In this document: positions 17,025 through 25,443 of the stretch, in pieces
How positions within the stretch are numbered: position 1 is the first letter of the stretch
Layout: the number at the start of each line of letters is the position of its first letter
Origin: SIG622 sp045600125
GTDB taxonomy: Bacteria > Bacillota > Clostridia > Oscillospirales > CAG-382
DNA: 64,000 bases
NCBI GenBank assembly: GCA_045600125.1
Contig: JAZRXH010000105.1
Coordinates: forward strand, 1 to 64,000
Direction of reading: 5' to 3'
Notes under the pieces: generated by a model
What the model was told of the DNA's origin: nothing
Databases searched by the model: none
What the model saw: the letters and a program-made list of their open reading frames with translations, nothing else
Translations under genes and position numbers: made by a program

Positions 17025-17873
17025 ATGGCAAAACTCACCACGGGCATCATCGCCGGCGTGCTCGCCCTTCTTGCGGGCTTCGGCGTCATCAAAGGAGGAA
17101 ACGCTTTGAACGGCACGGCAGCAAACGAAAAGCTTCCGGAGGAGATCATCGAGGTCGAAGGGAAAAAGTACGAGCTCTGCTTCCTGGACGATTTTGACGG
17201 AAAAACACTCAATAAAAAGAAATGGCACCTTTGCCCCGAGTGGAAAAGAGGCGACATCGGCGGCAGGTGGGACGATTCCTGCGTCTCGCTTGACGGAGAA
17301 GGAAATCTTGTCATCACGGCAAAGCTCGACGAGGACGGTACGCCCCTTTCCGGCGGCGTGCGCTCGAAGGGTCTTTACGAACAGTGCAAGGGTTATTTTG
17401 AAACAAGATGCCGCCTGCAGAGTGCAAAGGGACTCTGGACGGCGTTCTGGCTCATGTGCGACGGAGAGCATAACGTAGGGAACGGCGCCGTGGACGGGGC
17501 GGAGATCGACATCTACGAGAGCTTCAGTATTGCGAAAGGCTCCATCAACCACGCCATCCACTACGACGGCTACGACAAGGATCACAAGTGCTGGTCGAAG
17601 GCGGAAAATCTCCCGGAGGTGTACGACGGAGAATTCCACACCTTCTCGCTTCTCTGGACCGATACGGCGTATATCTTCTACGTGGACGGCAAAGAGGTAA
17701 AGCGTCTGTGTGAGGGGGACGCCGAATACCCCGGCTGCTGCGGCGTGCCTACCTACTTGAAGCTCACCACCGAGTTCGGCACGTGGGGCGGTAAGGTGGA
17801 TGCGTCCGAGCTTCCCGACGCTTCTCTCACCGTGGACTACGTGAAGTGCTACCGGGAGGTCACCGAGGACTGA
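17025..17873 (+). CDS. Glycoside hydrolase family 16 protein, membrane-anchored
   Basis: The 282-residue protein has an uncleaved-looking N-terminal hydrophobic segment (residues 5-23) and a GH16 jelly roll from about residue 45. The catalytic motif EIDIYE places the nucleophile at E160, D162 beside it and the acid/base at E165. FETRCRLQSAKGLWTAFWLM and FHTFSLLWTDTAYIFYVDG are family hallmarks. GH16 enzymes cleave beta-1,3/1,4-glucans and related glucans or galactans. The substrate cannot be fixed. AAGGAG precedes the ATG. It is probably co-transcribed with the membrane protein gene upstream. Confidence 0.93.
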   Translation: MAKLTTGIIAGVLALLAGFGVIKGGNALNGTAANEKLPEEIIEVEGKKYELCFLDDFDGKTLNKKKWHLCPEWKRGDIGGRWDDSCVSLDGEGNLVITAKLDEDGTPLSGGVRSKGLYEQCKGYFETRCRLQSAKGLWTAFWLMCDGEHNVGNGAVDGAEIDIYESFSIAKGSINHAIHYDGYDKDHKCWSKAENLPEVYDGEFHTFSLLWTDTAYIFYVDGKEVKRLCEGDAEYPGCCGVPTYLKLTTEFGTWGGKVDASELPDASLTVDYVKCYREVTED

Positions 17874-17900
17874 CGGGTGATCTTTGTCCCGAAAACAGAT

Positions 17901-17944
17901 AAAGAATCCGTGCTTTACGAAAATGTAAGGCACGGATATTCTTT
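17901..17944. terminator. Terminator between GH16 and AraC genes
   Basis: AAAGAAT-CCGTGC on the left pairs with GCACGG-AT(A)TTCTTT on the right, with one bulged A. The outer flanks are AT-rich on both strands, and the two neighbouring genes converge here. Confidence 0.7.
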
Positions 17945-17947
17945 TGA

Positions 17948-17973
17948 TATCGGACGGTATCGGACGGTATCGG
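17948..17973. repeat. 10-bp tandem repeat, 2.6 copies
   Basis: TATCGGACGG occurs twice, followed by TATCGG, directly after the terminator and 15 nt before the AraC stop codon. Confidence 0.7.
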
Positions 17974-17987
17974 AAAAACCGGCGACC

Positions 17988-18773
17988 TCACTTTCTTACG
18001 CCTTTCGTTCTTGCGTACTCGCCGGGGCTCTGCCCGGTCTTTGCCTTGAACATACGGGAAAAGTGGCAGATGCCGGAATAGCCCGTATACTCGGCGATCT
18101 CCGACACCGAGAAAAAGCCGGTGCCGAGAAGCTCCTTCGCTTTGGCGATCCGCACGCTCTGGAGGTAATTGATCGGCGAGGTCTTCTCAAGAGAGGAAAA
18201 CAGCTTGCGGAAGTACACCGTACTGACGCCGCACAGCGCCGCAAGACTCTCGTTGCGGATACTCGTATCCCCGTAGTGCTCGGTCATGTACCGAAGCGCC
18301 GGGGCGATGATCTCATACCGGCTCTTTTGCGAATAGACCGGCTCGGTATCGAGGCAGGAAAGAAGGATGTCATACAGATCCCGGATGTTCTGCATCCCGG
18401 CGTAAGGGGAAAGAAGGGCGCTCCGCTTCTCCATGGCGATGAACCTTTTGAAGATGGGCGAATCGGGACGTACGTCAAGGCTCACGGGAGCCGGAAAGGT
18501 GCTCTCACAGTCAAAGAGGATGCCGAGGCACTCTCCCCTCTTCTCGCATTCCCACTCGTAGCTGATCCCCTTGGGCATGAGGACAGCCCGGGACGGGTCG
18601 GAGCCGTATTCGCCGTAGGGCGTGCGGTATACGGTCCTTCCTTCGGTTTTGTAGAAGAGTCCGAAAAGCGGACGTTTCTTCGTGGTGTTCGTGACATTTT
18701 CCGGGGAGTTTTTGATCCGTATCACCGAGGATACTTCGGTGATTACCAAATCGGACAAACGATCGGTTCTCAT
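17988..18773 (-). CDS. AraC-family transcriptional regulator
   Basis: The 261-residue protein has an N-terminal sensing domain (about 1-140) and the AraC DNA-binding domain (about 160-258), with SLAALCGVSTVYFRKLF as the first helix-turn-helix, then VRIAKAKELLGTGFFSVSEIAEYTGY and FSRMFKAKTGQSPGEYA. TTGGAGG lies 5 nt before ATG 18773; the frame runs four codons further only through the Shine-Dalgarno. It is divergent from the dehydrogenase/oxidoreductase/SDR/EamA operon and is its likely activator. Promoters for both directions lie between them. Confidence 0.93.
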   Translation of the reverse strand: MRTDRLSDLVITEVSSVIRIKNSPENVTNTTKKRPLFGLFYKTEGRTVYRTPYGEYGSDPSRAVLMPKGISYEWECEKRGECLGILFDCESTFPAPVSLDVRPDSPIFKRFIAMEKRSALLSPYAGMQNIRDLYDILLSCLDTEPVYSQKSRYEIIAPALRYMTEHYGDTSIRNESLAALCGVSTVYFRKLFSSLEKTSPINYLQSVRIAKAKELLGTGFFSVSEIAEYTGYSGICHFSRMFKAKTGQSPGEYARTKGVRK

Positions 18774-18803
18774 TCTGACCTCCAAATCGCTCTGTTTTTC
18801 GGT

Positions 18804-18832
18804 ATTGTACCACTTTTCGGGAAATTCTGCAA
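18804..18832 (-). promoter_or_regulatory. Promoter of the AraC gene
   Basis: On the minus strand TTGCAG (18832-18827), 17 nt, then TACAAT (18809-18804), 31 nt before the start codon. Confidence 0.6.
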
Positions 18833-18892
18833 GAAAAAACGAAAATTTATAGAAAATCGGGTATCAAAAAACGCAAATTATCAAAAATGACA

Positions 18893-18922
18893 TTGACACG
18901 GGCTGTTTTCGGGGACTATAAT
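18893..18922 (+). promoter_or_regulatory. Promoter of the dehydrogenase operon
   Basis: Consensus TTGACA (18893-18898) and TATAAT (18917-18922) are separated by 18 nt. The first gene starts 56 nt downstream. Confidence 0.8.
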
Positions 18923-18977
18923 TCTGAAAAAAGAGAACCCCATTTTTCAATACGATATGCTGCGAAAGGAAACGATC

Positions 18978-19991
18978 ATGGAAAACATAAAACGAAAGCA
19001 GATCCTCTTCACCGCTCCCGGAAAAGCCGAATACCTCGAGACCGAGCTTTCCCCCTGCAGCGACAATGAGGTACTGGTAAAGACCGAATACACCGTCGTC
19101 AGCGGCGGCACCGAGCGGGCGTGTCTTATGGGCAGTCCCAACACGGTGGGAAAATTCCCGCTGGGTCTCGGCTACTGCGGCGTGGGGTACGTTACGGAAA
19201 CCGGGAAAAGCGTGAAGTCCGTCAAGGCGGGAGACCGGGTACTCGTGTATCACGGTCAGCACGCCAGCATCAACAAGCGGGGCGAGAACGAGATTACCAA
19301 GGTGGAAAACACCGCCGTTTCCTCTCTCGAGGCGGCGTTCGTGATCATCGCCTCCATGGGTCTCGGCGGCGTGCGGAAACTGGAGATCGAGATCGGCGAG
19401 TCCGCCATGGTCATGGGGCTCGGGCTTCTCGGACTTTTCTCGGTGCAGTTTGCAAGGCTGAACGGCGCTTATCCCGTCATCGCCTGCGATCTTTACGAGG
19501 AACGGCGAAAGAAGGCGCTTGAGTTGGGAGCGGACTACGCTCTCGACCCCTCGGATGCGGATTTCTGCGAGAAGGTGAAGGAGATCACCAAAGGAAAGGG
19601 CATAAACGCCTGCGTGGAGGTCACGGGAAACTCAAAGGCGCTTCTTGAGGCTCTCGAATGCGCCTCGCCTCTGGGCAGAATCTCGCTTCTCGGCTGTACC
19701 CGTGTTTCGGACACCGCCATCGACTATTATACGCAGGTACACCGTCCCGGCGTAAGGCTCATCGGCGCCCATAATTTCGTAAGGCCGAAATTCGAGTCGT
19801 ATCCCCACCACTGGACGCATCACGACGACTGCCGCTGTATCCTCGATCTCATCGAGGCGGGAAGGATCAAGGTCTCCCCCATCGTTTCGAGGATCCTTCG
19901 CCCCGAGGAAGCGCCGGCTGTCTATGCACAGCTTGCAGACGATCCTCACTTCCCCGCAGGCACCGTCTTCGACTGGCGCGGTATTGATTAA
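18978..19991 (+). CDS. Medium-chain (zinc-type) dehydrogenase homologue
   Basis: The 337-residue protein has the MDR fold: a GroES-like N-terminal part, then a Rossmann domain beginning SAMVMGLGLLGLFSVQFARL with DLYEERRKKALELGADYALDPSD. The usual catalytic-zinc ligands are not evident: GGTERACLMG stands where Cys-Gly-x-Asp is expected, and GLGYCG replaces GHE. The four-Cys structural zinc lobe is also missing. It may therefore be a zinc-free member acting on a sugar alcohol. AAAGGAAACGATC precedes ATG 18978. First gene of an operon with Gfo/Idh/MocA, SDR and EamA genes. Confidence 0.88.
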   Translation: MENIKRKQILFTAPGKAEYLETELSPCSDNEVLVKTEYTVVSGGTERACLMGSPNTVGKFPLGLGYCGVGYVTETGKSVKSVKAGDRVLVYHGQHASINKRGENEITKVENTAVSSLEAAFVIIASMGLGGVRKLEIEIGESAMVMGLGLLGLFSVQFARLNGAYPVIACDLYEERRKKALELGADYALDPSDADFCEKVKEITKGKGINACVEVTGNSKALLEALECASPLGRISLLGCTRVSDTAIDYYTQVHRPGVRLIGAHNFVRPKFESYPHHWTHHDDCRCILDLIEAGRIKVSPIVSRILRPEEAPAVYAQLADDPHFPAGTVFDWRGID

Positions 19992-20155
19992 AAACAGCTC
20001 GGAAAGAAGAAACAGTGCGAAAAAAGAAACTATTTTCGTTTTTTTCAAATATGCGTTTGTGCCCTTCGGGAGCATAAATCCGACTCCGGATCCTCTTCGC
20101 AGCACAAAGAAAACCGGCACAAATGCAGCCACACAGAAAGGAACGGTCATAACAT

Positions 20156-21160
20156 ATGATAAAACTCGGTCAGATCGGCATCGGTCACAATCACGGTGAG
20201 GCGAAAATGCTGGCGGCAAGAAAATTCCCGGAGCTGTTCGACGTCATCGGCTACGCCGAGGAGGACGAATCCTGGGTAAAGGAGCGGGGCGGACTTGCCG
20301 GCTATGCGGGACTTCCAAGGCTGTCGGTCGAAGAGATCATTGAACAGTCTGACGCCGTGCTCATCGAGAGCGACGTATGGAATCTTACGAAATACGCAAG
20401 GCTGTGCGCCGACGCCGGAAAGCATATGCACCTCGACAAGCCCGCCTGCGGTACCGTCCCGGAATTTGAAAGCGTGATAAACACGGTAAAAGAAAAAAAC
20501 CTCGTCTTGCAGATGGGCTATATGTACCGCTACAACCCCGCCATCCGCCGCTGCATAGAGCTGTACGAAAGCGGCGAGCTCGGTGAGATCTATACGATCA
20601 ACGCCGAAATGAGCACCTTCCACGGAAAAAGCTATAAGGAATGGCTGACGAATTTCAGCGGCGGTATTCTGTACATTCTCGGAAGCCATCTTGTGGATCT
20701 CATCGTATACATTCTCGGCGAGCCGGAAAAGATCCATACCTTCTGCAAGCACACCTGCCTTGACGGCGTGGACTTTCCCGACAACAATCTTGCCGTCCTC
20801 GAATACAAAAAAGCCCTCGCCAAGGTCACGGTATCCTCGGTGGAGGTCAACGGCTGGGGCAGGCGGCAGTTCGTGGTCTGCGGAAGCCGGGGCAGCGTGG
20901 AAATAGAGCCCATCGAGGTTCCCACGCACATGACCTTCTCGAGTACGAAGATGACCGATAAGCCCTATTCCGACATAAAAGAAACGGTCCCGGTGCGTGA
21001 CCTCGCAAAGAGCGAACGCTACGACGAAATGATGCGGGACTTTTATGCCTACATCATGGGAGAAAAGAAGAATCCCTACAGCTGCGACCACAATCTTGCC
21101 GTACATCGGGTGCTGTGCAGTATGTGCGGCGTAAATGAGATCGGAAAAGGCAAACACTGA
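20156..21160 (+). CDS. Gfo/Idh/MocA family oxidoreductase
   Basis: The 334-residue protein opens with the nucleotide-binding turn IGIGHNHGEAKML and carries LDKPA (about residues 102-106) in place of the more common EKP, keeping the catalytic Lys. The C-terminal domain has GGILYILGSHLVDLIVYILG with the His of the active site. It likely oxidises a sugar or inositol-like polyol with NAD(P). It is 164 nt after the dehydrogenase gene and 31 nt before the SDR gene. Confidence 0.9.
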   Translation: MIKLGQIGIGHNHGEAKMLAARKFPELFDVIGYAEEDESWVKERGGLAGYAGLPRLSVEEIIEQSDAVLIESDVWNLTKYARLCADAGKHMHLDKPACGTVPEFESVINTVKEKNLVLQMGYMYRYNPAIRRCIELYESGELGEIYTINAEMSTFHGKSYKEWLTNFSGGILYILGSHLVDLIVYILGEPEKIHTFCKHTCLDGVDFPDNNLAVLEYKKALAKVTVSSVEVNGWGRRQFVVCGSRGSVEIEPIEVPTHMTFSSTKMTDKPYSDIKETVPVRDLAKSERYDEMMRDFYAYIMGEKKNPYSCDHNLAVHRVLCSMCGVNEIGKGKH

Positions 21161-21191
21161 CGAAAAACATAGAAAAGGGAGTAAATACAAA

Positions 21192-21965
21192 ATGAAACTC
21201 GAAAATAAAGTAGCCATCGTCACGGGCGGCGGCGGCTTCATCGGAAGCTGTACCGCCAAAGCACTTGCCAAGGAAGGGGCGGCGGTCGTGGTCTGCGACA
21301 TCAACGAGGAAAGCGCAAAAAAGACTTCGGAGGCGATCCTTTCCGCAGGCGGCATTTCCGGCTATCGCAAGCTGGACGTCACCGACTCCGCCGCCGTAAA
21401 CGCCGCCGTAGACGCTGTTGTTGCGGAATACGGTCATCTTGACATCAGCATCCACATAGCGGGAGGCAGTGCGAGAATTGCCGGTAAGGACGCAAGGTTC
21501 ACCTCGCTTGTCAATCAGGAGGATTATGTCATCGACACGGTGCTGAAGGTCAATCTCTACGGGGCGCTGTACGTCAGCCGTGCGGCGGCAAGACAGATGA
21601 TAAGGCAGGGCACGGGGGGAAAGATCATCAACTTCTCCTCCACGGTAGGCATCAACGGTCTTCGCAACTCCACCGAATATGCGGCGGCAAAGGGCGGCGT
21701 CATCGCCATGACGAAGGCTCTTGCCAAGGAGCTGGGCGAATACAGGATCAACGTCAACAGCGTAGCGCCGGGCGTGGTGGCACGTCCCGGGAACGACGAC
21801 AACGAGCAGTACACCCTCGGCACGAATTTCCTTCATGAAAAGTGCCTGCCCGAGGACGTGGCGGCACTCTGCGTCTTCCTCGTTTCGAATGATGCCCGCT
21901 TTATCACGGGGCAGACCTACGTCATAGACGGCGGCCGCTCGCTTTGCATGAAAGGATCGGAATGA
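21192..21965 (+). CDS. Short-chain dehydrogenase/reductase
   Basis: The 257-residue classical SDR has TGGGGFIG (residues 11-18) for NAD(P), NFSS with Ser149/150, and the YAAAK catalytic pair Y163/K167. The C-terminus FITGQTYVIDGG is typical. One oddity is that the usual NNAG motif reads HIAGG. AAAGGGAG precedes ATG 21192. Its stop overlaps the start of the EamA gene by ATGA, pointing to translational coupling. It probably acts on the same polyol or sugar as the two upstream oxidoreductases. Confidence 0.92.
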   Translation: MKLENKVAIVTGGGGFIGSCTAKALAKEGAAVVVCDINEESAKKTSEAILSAGGISGYRKLDVTDSAAVNAAVDAVVAEYGHLDISIHIAGGSARIAGKDARFTSLVNQEDYVIDTVLKVNLYGALYVSRAAARQMIRQGTGGKIINFSSTVGINGLRNSTEYAAAKGGVIAMTKALAKELGEYRINVNSVAPGVVARPGNDDNEQYTLGTNFLHEKCLPEDVAALCVFLVSNDARFITGQTYVIDGGRSLCMKGSE

Positions 21966-22906
21966 TCATGCAGAAAAACACCGAAAGAACAGATGTTATC
22001 GCTCCCACTCCCAAAAAGCGCTTCGGAAAACTCCGTGTGCTCCTTGTGAGCCTCCTTGTCATGATGATGTGGGGCGCTCTGTTCTCGCTTGTGAAGGTTG
22101 GCTATAAGGCGTGCAGTATCGACACGTCGAACGTTTTTTCCATTCTTCTCTTCGCCGGGATCCGTTTTGCCGTATGCGGCGTCGCCATCACCGCCGTGGC
22201 TTTGATCGTCGACCCGAAGAGCCTTGACAGAGCGAGATATGCCAACAGCGGCATTCTCCTCACCAGCCTTTTTGCCATTATCCTGCACTATGCCTTTACC
22301 TATACGGGTCTTGCGCTCACCGACAGCGGAAAGACGGCGATTCTGAAGCAGGTGGGCGCTCCCTTCTACGTCTGCTTCTCGTTTCTGTTTTTCAAGGAGG
22401 ACAAGCCCACTGTGTGGAAGCTGATCGGTGCGCTCCTCGGCTTTGCCGGTATCCTCGCCATCAACTCCGGCAAAAGCGGTATCCGCTTCGGACTTGGTGA
22501 TTTCCTCATCATCGGCGCTTCCTTCTGCTCGGTCATATCGAACATCATCAGCAAGAACACCATGCACAAGGTTTCTCCCCTGATCCTCACCGGACTCTCC
22601 CAGCTCAGCGGCGGTGCCGTCCTTATGGCGGCAGGCTGGTTCGGCGGCGGCAGAGCCGTTCTTTCCTCCGCTTCGTCGATCCTCAGCATCCTTCTCATCT
22701 GTGCCGTATCGTCGGTCAGCTACTGTCTGTGGTATCTTGAAGTAAAAAAGGAGAACCTCTCGAAGCTCTTTATTATCAAGTTTGCAGAGCCGGTCTTCGC
22801 CTGCCTGGTCGGCATCCTCCTTCTCGGCGAGAAATTCACGTGGAATTACGTCACCGCCTTCCTGCTCATATCGTTCGGCATTCTTTTGTCCCATAAGGGA
22901 AAGTAA
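21962..22906 (+). CDS. EamA-family (DMT) transporter
   Basis: The 314-residue protein has about ten hydrophobic helices in two related halves, the EamA (DUF6) duplication. FTYTGLALTDSGKTAILKQVGAPFYVCFSFLFFKED and FAEPVFACLVGILLLGEKF are the repeat signatures. The start is the ATG in the ATGA overlap with the SDR gene, with AAAGGA upstream. Such proteins export or import small metabolites. In this operon it likely moves the sugar-derived substrate or product (inference). A terminator follows. Confidence 0.92.
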   Translation: MIMQKNTERTDVIAPTPKKRFGKLRVLLVSLLVMMMWGALFSLVKVGYKACSIDTSNVFSILLFAGIRFAVCGVAITAVALIVDPKSLDRARYANSGILLTSLFAIILHYAFTYTGLALTDSGKTAILKQVGAPFYVCFSFLFFKEDKPTVWKLIGALLGFAGILAINSGKSGIRFGLGDFLIIGASFCSVISNIISKNTMHKVSPLILTGLSQLSGGAVLMAAGWFGGGRAVLSSASSILSILLICAVSSVSYCLWYLEVKKENLSKLFIIKFAEPVFACLVGILLLGEKFTWNYVTAFLLISFGILLSHKGK

Positions 22907-22928
22907 CGGTGCAATATCGGCAAAAGGA

Positions 22929-22960
22929 AAAGGACATCCCCGCTTTCGGAGATGTCCTTT
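22929..22960. terminator. Terminator between EamA and deacetylase genes
   Basis: AAAGGACATC (22929-22938) pairs exactly with GATGTCCTTT (22951-22960). The right flank continues GATTTATACTTTTT. It separates convergent genes. Confidence 0.85.
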
Positions 22961-23006
22961 GATTTATACTTTTTCCGCCCCGGATACCGGAAAGCCCGGT
23001 GAATTC

Positions 23007-23738
23007 TCAATCGGCGTCCTTTTCGTCCTCGATGATGCGGTCGGCAAGAAGCTCGTCCAGCGTGACGACCTCGAAGCCCATGTCGAGGATCCTGGGCAGA
23101 GTGTACTCGACGGCATAGGGAGTCACGCTTCCCTCACCCACACCGTCGTGGCAGAGGATCACGTCGCCGCCCCGGAGTCCCGTGAGGATGATGTCAATCA
23201 CCTTTTCAGCCGGAGGCTTTGCCCAGTCGCCGGTGCTCTTGCTGTGACTGCAGTTCACCATGGTAAGCCCCAGCTTTCCGCATACGGTGTCCATGATGAG
23301 CTCGTTCTTATAGAGTCCGGGCGTTCTTGCGTATTTCGGCACAACGCCGGTCAGGTTACAGATTACCTCGGAACAGCGCTCGAATTCCCCGATAAAATCC
23401 GCCTCGCCCTTTTCCCGGAAATTCGAGTGGGTATAGGTATGATTCCCGACGAGATGTCCCTCCGCCACCGTGCGCTTCAAGATGTCCGGGTACTTTTCGG
23501 CGTGCTGTCCCCAGATCATGAAGTTTGCCTTCGCACCGTACTTTTTGAAGGTGTCGAGGATCTTCTCGGTATGCAGGACGTTCGGTCCGTCGTCAAAGGT
23601 GAAGGCGATCTTCTTTCTGGAAAAGGGGTTGCAGAAAAGGATCCTGTCGAGATATTTCTTTGTATATTCCGGGCTTACGTCCCATTCTCTGAATTCATCG
23701 TACAGACGGGTCAGCGCCTCGTTATATTCCTTCGTCAT
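23007..23738 (-). CDS. Polysaccharide deacetylase family protein
   Basis: The 243-residue NodB-homology protein has motif 1 FTFDDGP with the catalytic/metal Asp pair, motif 2 NHTYTHSNF (metal His) and motif 3 RTPGLYK, with a C-terminal ILCHDG His. No signal peptide is seen after ATG 23738, which has GAGGAAACGATT upstream, so it may act in the cytosol or be non-classically exported. Relatives deacetylate peptidoglycan or chitin-like chains. It is the last gene of the sporulation-associated block, 17 nt after the DivIC gene, so a role in the spore cortex is plausible (inference). Confidence 0.93.
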   Translation of the reverse strand: MTKEYNEALTRLYDEFREWDVSPEYTKKYLDRILFCNPFSRKKIAFTFDDGPNVLHTEKILDTFKKYGAKANFMIWGQHAEKYPDILKRTVAEGHLVGNHTYTHSNFREKGEADFIGEFERCSEVICNLTGVVPKYARTPGLYKNELIMDTVCGKLGLTMVNCSHSKSTGDWAKPPAEKVIDIILTGLRGGDVILCHDGVGEGSVTPYAVEYTLPRILDMGFEVVTLDELLADRIIEDEKDAD

Positions 23739-23755
23739 AATCGTTTCCTCGCATT

Positions 23756-24049
23756 TTAAGATTGGGGCAGGTCGTTATAGAAGATGACCTCGTTCTGACC
23801 GCTGTAGCCCTGCTCACGGGCTGCCTTTTCCATATATTCTTCATCCACCGGAGCGTCAAAGCGCTGCTGCAGCTGTTCCTCCCGCATATCCGAGTCGTGC
23901 TTCTGTGCAAGGAGCTCGTCCCGCTGTTTTTTCAGCTCGTTGTTGCGGTAAGTGAGGATGAAGATCACGACCACCAGCGCCGCCATGATGAAAACGGTGA
24001 TGGCTCTGCGCCAGAAGCCGGTTCTTCTTTTTCTTTCCGTATTGTCCAT
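23756..24049 (-). CDS. divIC: Septum formation initiator DivIC/FtsB family
   Basis: The 97-residue bitopic membrane protein has a basic N-terminus (KRKRRTGFWRR-like), one transmembrane helix (about 15-35), a coiled coil (NNELKKQRDELLAQKHDSDMREEQ region) and the DivIC-type C-terminus EEYMEKAAREQGYSGQNEVIF. It links FtsL and DivIB in the divisome. The position after yabP-yabQ matches Bacillus subtilis, which supports the gene name. Confidence 0.88.
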   Translation of the reverse strand: MDNTERKRRTGFWRRAITVFIMAALVVVIFILTYRNNELKKQRDELLAQKHDSDMREEQLQQRFDAPVDEEYMEKAAREQGYSGQNEVIFYNDLPQS

Positions 24050-24129
24050 ACCCGTATGCCTTCCTTAAATATTCTGTTTATCGGTCGTTCTTTATCTTAC
24101 CTTAATCTTTCTTATCATTCTTGTATTTC

Positions 24130-24633
24130 TTATCTTTCGGCGCCGTTCCGAAAGCCGCCTTTCGCAAGCGAAAAAAGCCGTTTTTTTCTCTTCTCCGAGT
24201 ATCTTCTTCTACCGGTATCGGACAGCGCCTTCAAAAGGCTTTCCTTCCCTTTCTGACAGAGGTGCAGTATGCCCTTTGCAAAGAGCTTTACCGGATATAC
24301 GAGCCATTTCAAAAGCCTCAGCATTCCTCCTGCGGCAAGCTTCAGAAGGGCAAACACCGCCTCGCCGAGGGTCAGTCTGTAAAGGAGAAAGCCGGCAAGG
24401 CAGAAGAAGAATTCATACCACCGCAGCATGCCGTAATTCACAACGAATACGACGAGGATAAAGCAGAGGCAGAAGAAGAACGAAAGCAGAAAATCCTCGA
24501 TAAAGAGCCACCGGAAGCTCTGCGTCATAAAGCACCGCTTCACGCCGAAAAGGTCGTAGACGACTCCGAAAAACGCTCCGAGGAGAAGCATCGAAAGGAT
24601 GACCGGCAGCTGTTCGGGGATATAAAAGGTCAT
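24130..24633 (-). CDS. yabQ: Spore cortex biosynthesis protein YabQ
   Basis: The 167-residue protein has four hydrophobic helices (about residues 5-115) and a basic C-terminal tail. The N-terminal half, with LSMLLLGAFFGVVYDLFG and VVNYGMLRWYEFFFCLAGFLLYR, matches YabQ, which is needed for cortex formation in the forespore outer membrane of Bacillus. ATG 24633 overlaps the yabP stop by ATGA, supporting the start and translational coupling. It is followed after 80 nt, a purine-rich stretch with repeated GATAAGAAA, by divIC. Confidence 0.9.
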   Translation of the reverse strand: MTFYIPEQLPVILSMLLLGAFFGVVYDLFGVKRCFMTQSFRWLFIEDFLLSFFFCLCFILVVFVVNYGMLRWYEFFFCLAGFLLYRLTLGEAVFALLKLAAGGMLRLLKWLVYPVKLFAKGILHLCQKGKESLLKALSDTGRRRYSEKRKKRLFSLAKGGFRNGAER

Positions 24634-24974
24634 AAGGCTTCCCCGCCCCTGCGGCGGCGCAGAAACGCCCGAAGTCCCGGTTTTCTCTTTTTTTCTTCCT
24701 CGTAGAGAACAGCGGTAAAATGTCCGTCCGCCGTGACGTTCCCGGTCTCCACGTCCAGCACCGACACCCGGATCCCCTCTCCTTCGATGGTAAGACCGCA
24801 TCCGGCAACAATCAGAGAAAGTCCGTTTTCGTCGTAGGAGAGTACCTCCTCGGCACCGCTGATCTCAAGATGGTTCCGATTCTCCAAAAGAAGCCTTGAG
24901 AAGCCGCAGCTCCGGCACTCGTTTTCCTTCTTTTCGTATTTTTCGACCTTTTCGTATTTTTCCATTTTTTCCAT
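24630..24974 (-). CDS. yabP: Sporulation protein YabP
   Basis: The 114-residue protein carries the YabP/YqfC domain: ENRNHLEISGAEEVLSYDENG then LSLIVAGCGLTIEGEGIRV and LDVETGNVTADGHFTAVLYEEE. An unusual N-terminal extension of repeated MEK/YEK units (about 17 residues) and a Cys pair precede it. No strong Shine-Dalgarno is visible before the chosen ATG, and a second ATG three codons on is equally possible. It overlaps yabQ. Confidence 0.9.
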   Translation of the reverse strand: MEKMEKYEKVEKYEKKENECRSCGFSRLLLENRNHLEISGAEEVLSYDENGLSLIVAGCGLTIEGEGIRVSVLDVETGNVTADGHFTAVLYEEEKKRKPGLRAFLRRRRGGEAL

Positions 24975-25084
24975 TTCGCAAAACAGCCCCCCATAAATCC
25001 GGTCCGGAAAAGCGGGAATAAAGGATGCGTCCCGCCTACCAAAGCATATGCGAAAGGAAAAGAGTTTATTCTTTCAAAGGCTCC

Positions 25085-25330
25085 TCAGTCGGGGAGCGCC
25101 TCGTACATGGTGGAAGCGTCCGCCTTCAGCGTGTGCTCCCTGATGTCAAGGACACGGAATTTCAGCGTCCGTTCCCCGAAGGTGACCTCGATAACGTCGT
25201 TCACCTTGACCTCATAGGAAGCCTTGGCGCTCTTGCCGTTCACCGTCACGTGAGAAGCGTCGCACGCCTCGTTGGCGACCGTCCGGCGTTTGATGATCCT
25301 TGTTACTTTCAGATATTTGTCAAGCCGCAT
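25085..25330 (-). CDS. rqcP: S4-domain RNA-binding protein RqcP (YabO)
   Basis: The 81-residue protein is a bare S4 domain: MRLDKYLKVTRIIKRRTVANEAC, then VTVNGKSAKASYEVKVNDVIEVTFG. RqcP binds the 50S subunit during RqcH-dependent alanine tailing in ribosome quality control. Synteny with yabP and yabQ supports RqcP over other small S4 proteins. GAAAG precedes the ATG. Confidence 0.93.
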   Translation of the reverse strand: MRLDKYLKVTRIIKRRTVANEACDASHVTVNGKSAKASYEVKVNDVIEVTFGERTLKFRVLDIREHTLKADASTMYEALPD

Positions 25331-25360
25331 AATTCTTTCACTTTCTTATTTTTTGCAAAA

Positions 25361-25390
25361 CAAAAAGTGGGCGCAAAGACCCACTTTTTG
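25361..25390 (-). terminator. Terminator of the HU gene
   Basis: CAAAAAGTGGG (25361-25371) pairs with CCCACTTTTTG (25380-25390). On the minus strand the stem is followed by TTTTGC. It lies between HU and rqcP and probably lets the abundant HU message end separately. Confidence 0.8.
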
Positions 25391-25443
25391 AAATGCTCAC
25401 ATTGTCATAGGCGGCAAAAGACTGCCGCACCTCCGTAAAGGAA

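Noticed and set aside
24634..24801. N-terminal extension of YabQ upstream of 24633
   Set aside because: It overlaps yabP in another frame, is Arg-rich, and the ATGA overlap with the yabP stop marks the true start.
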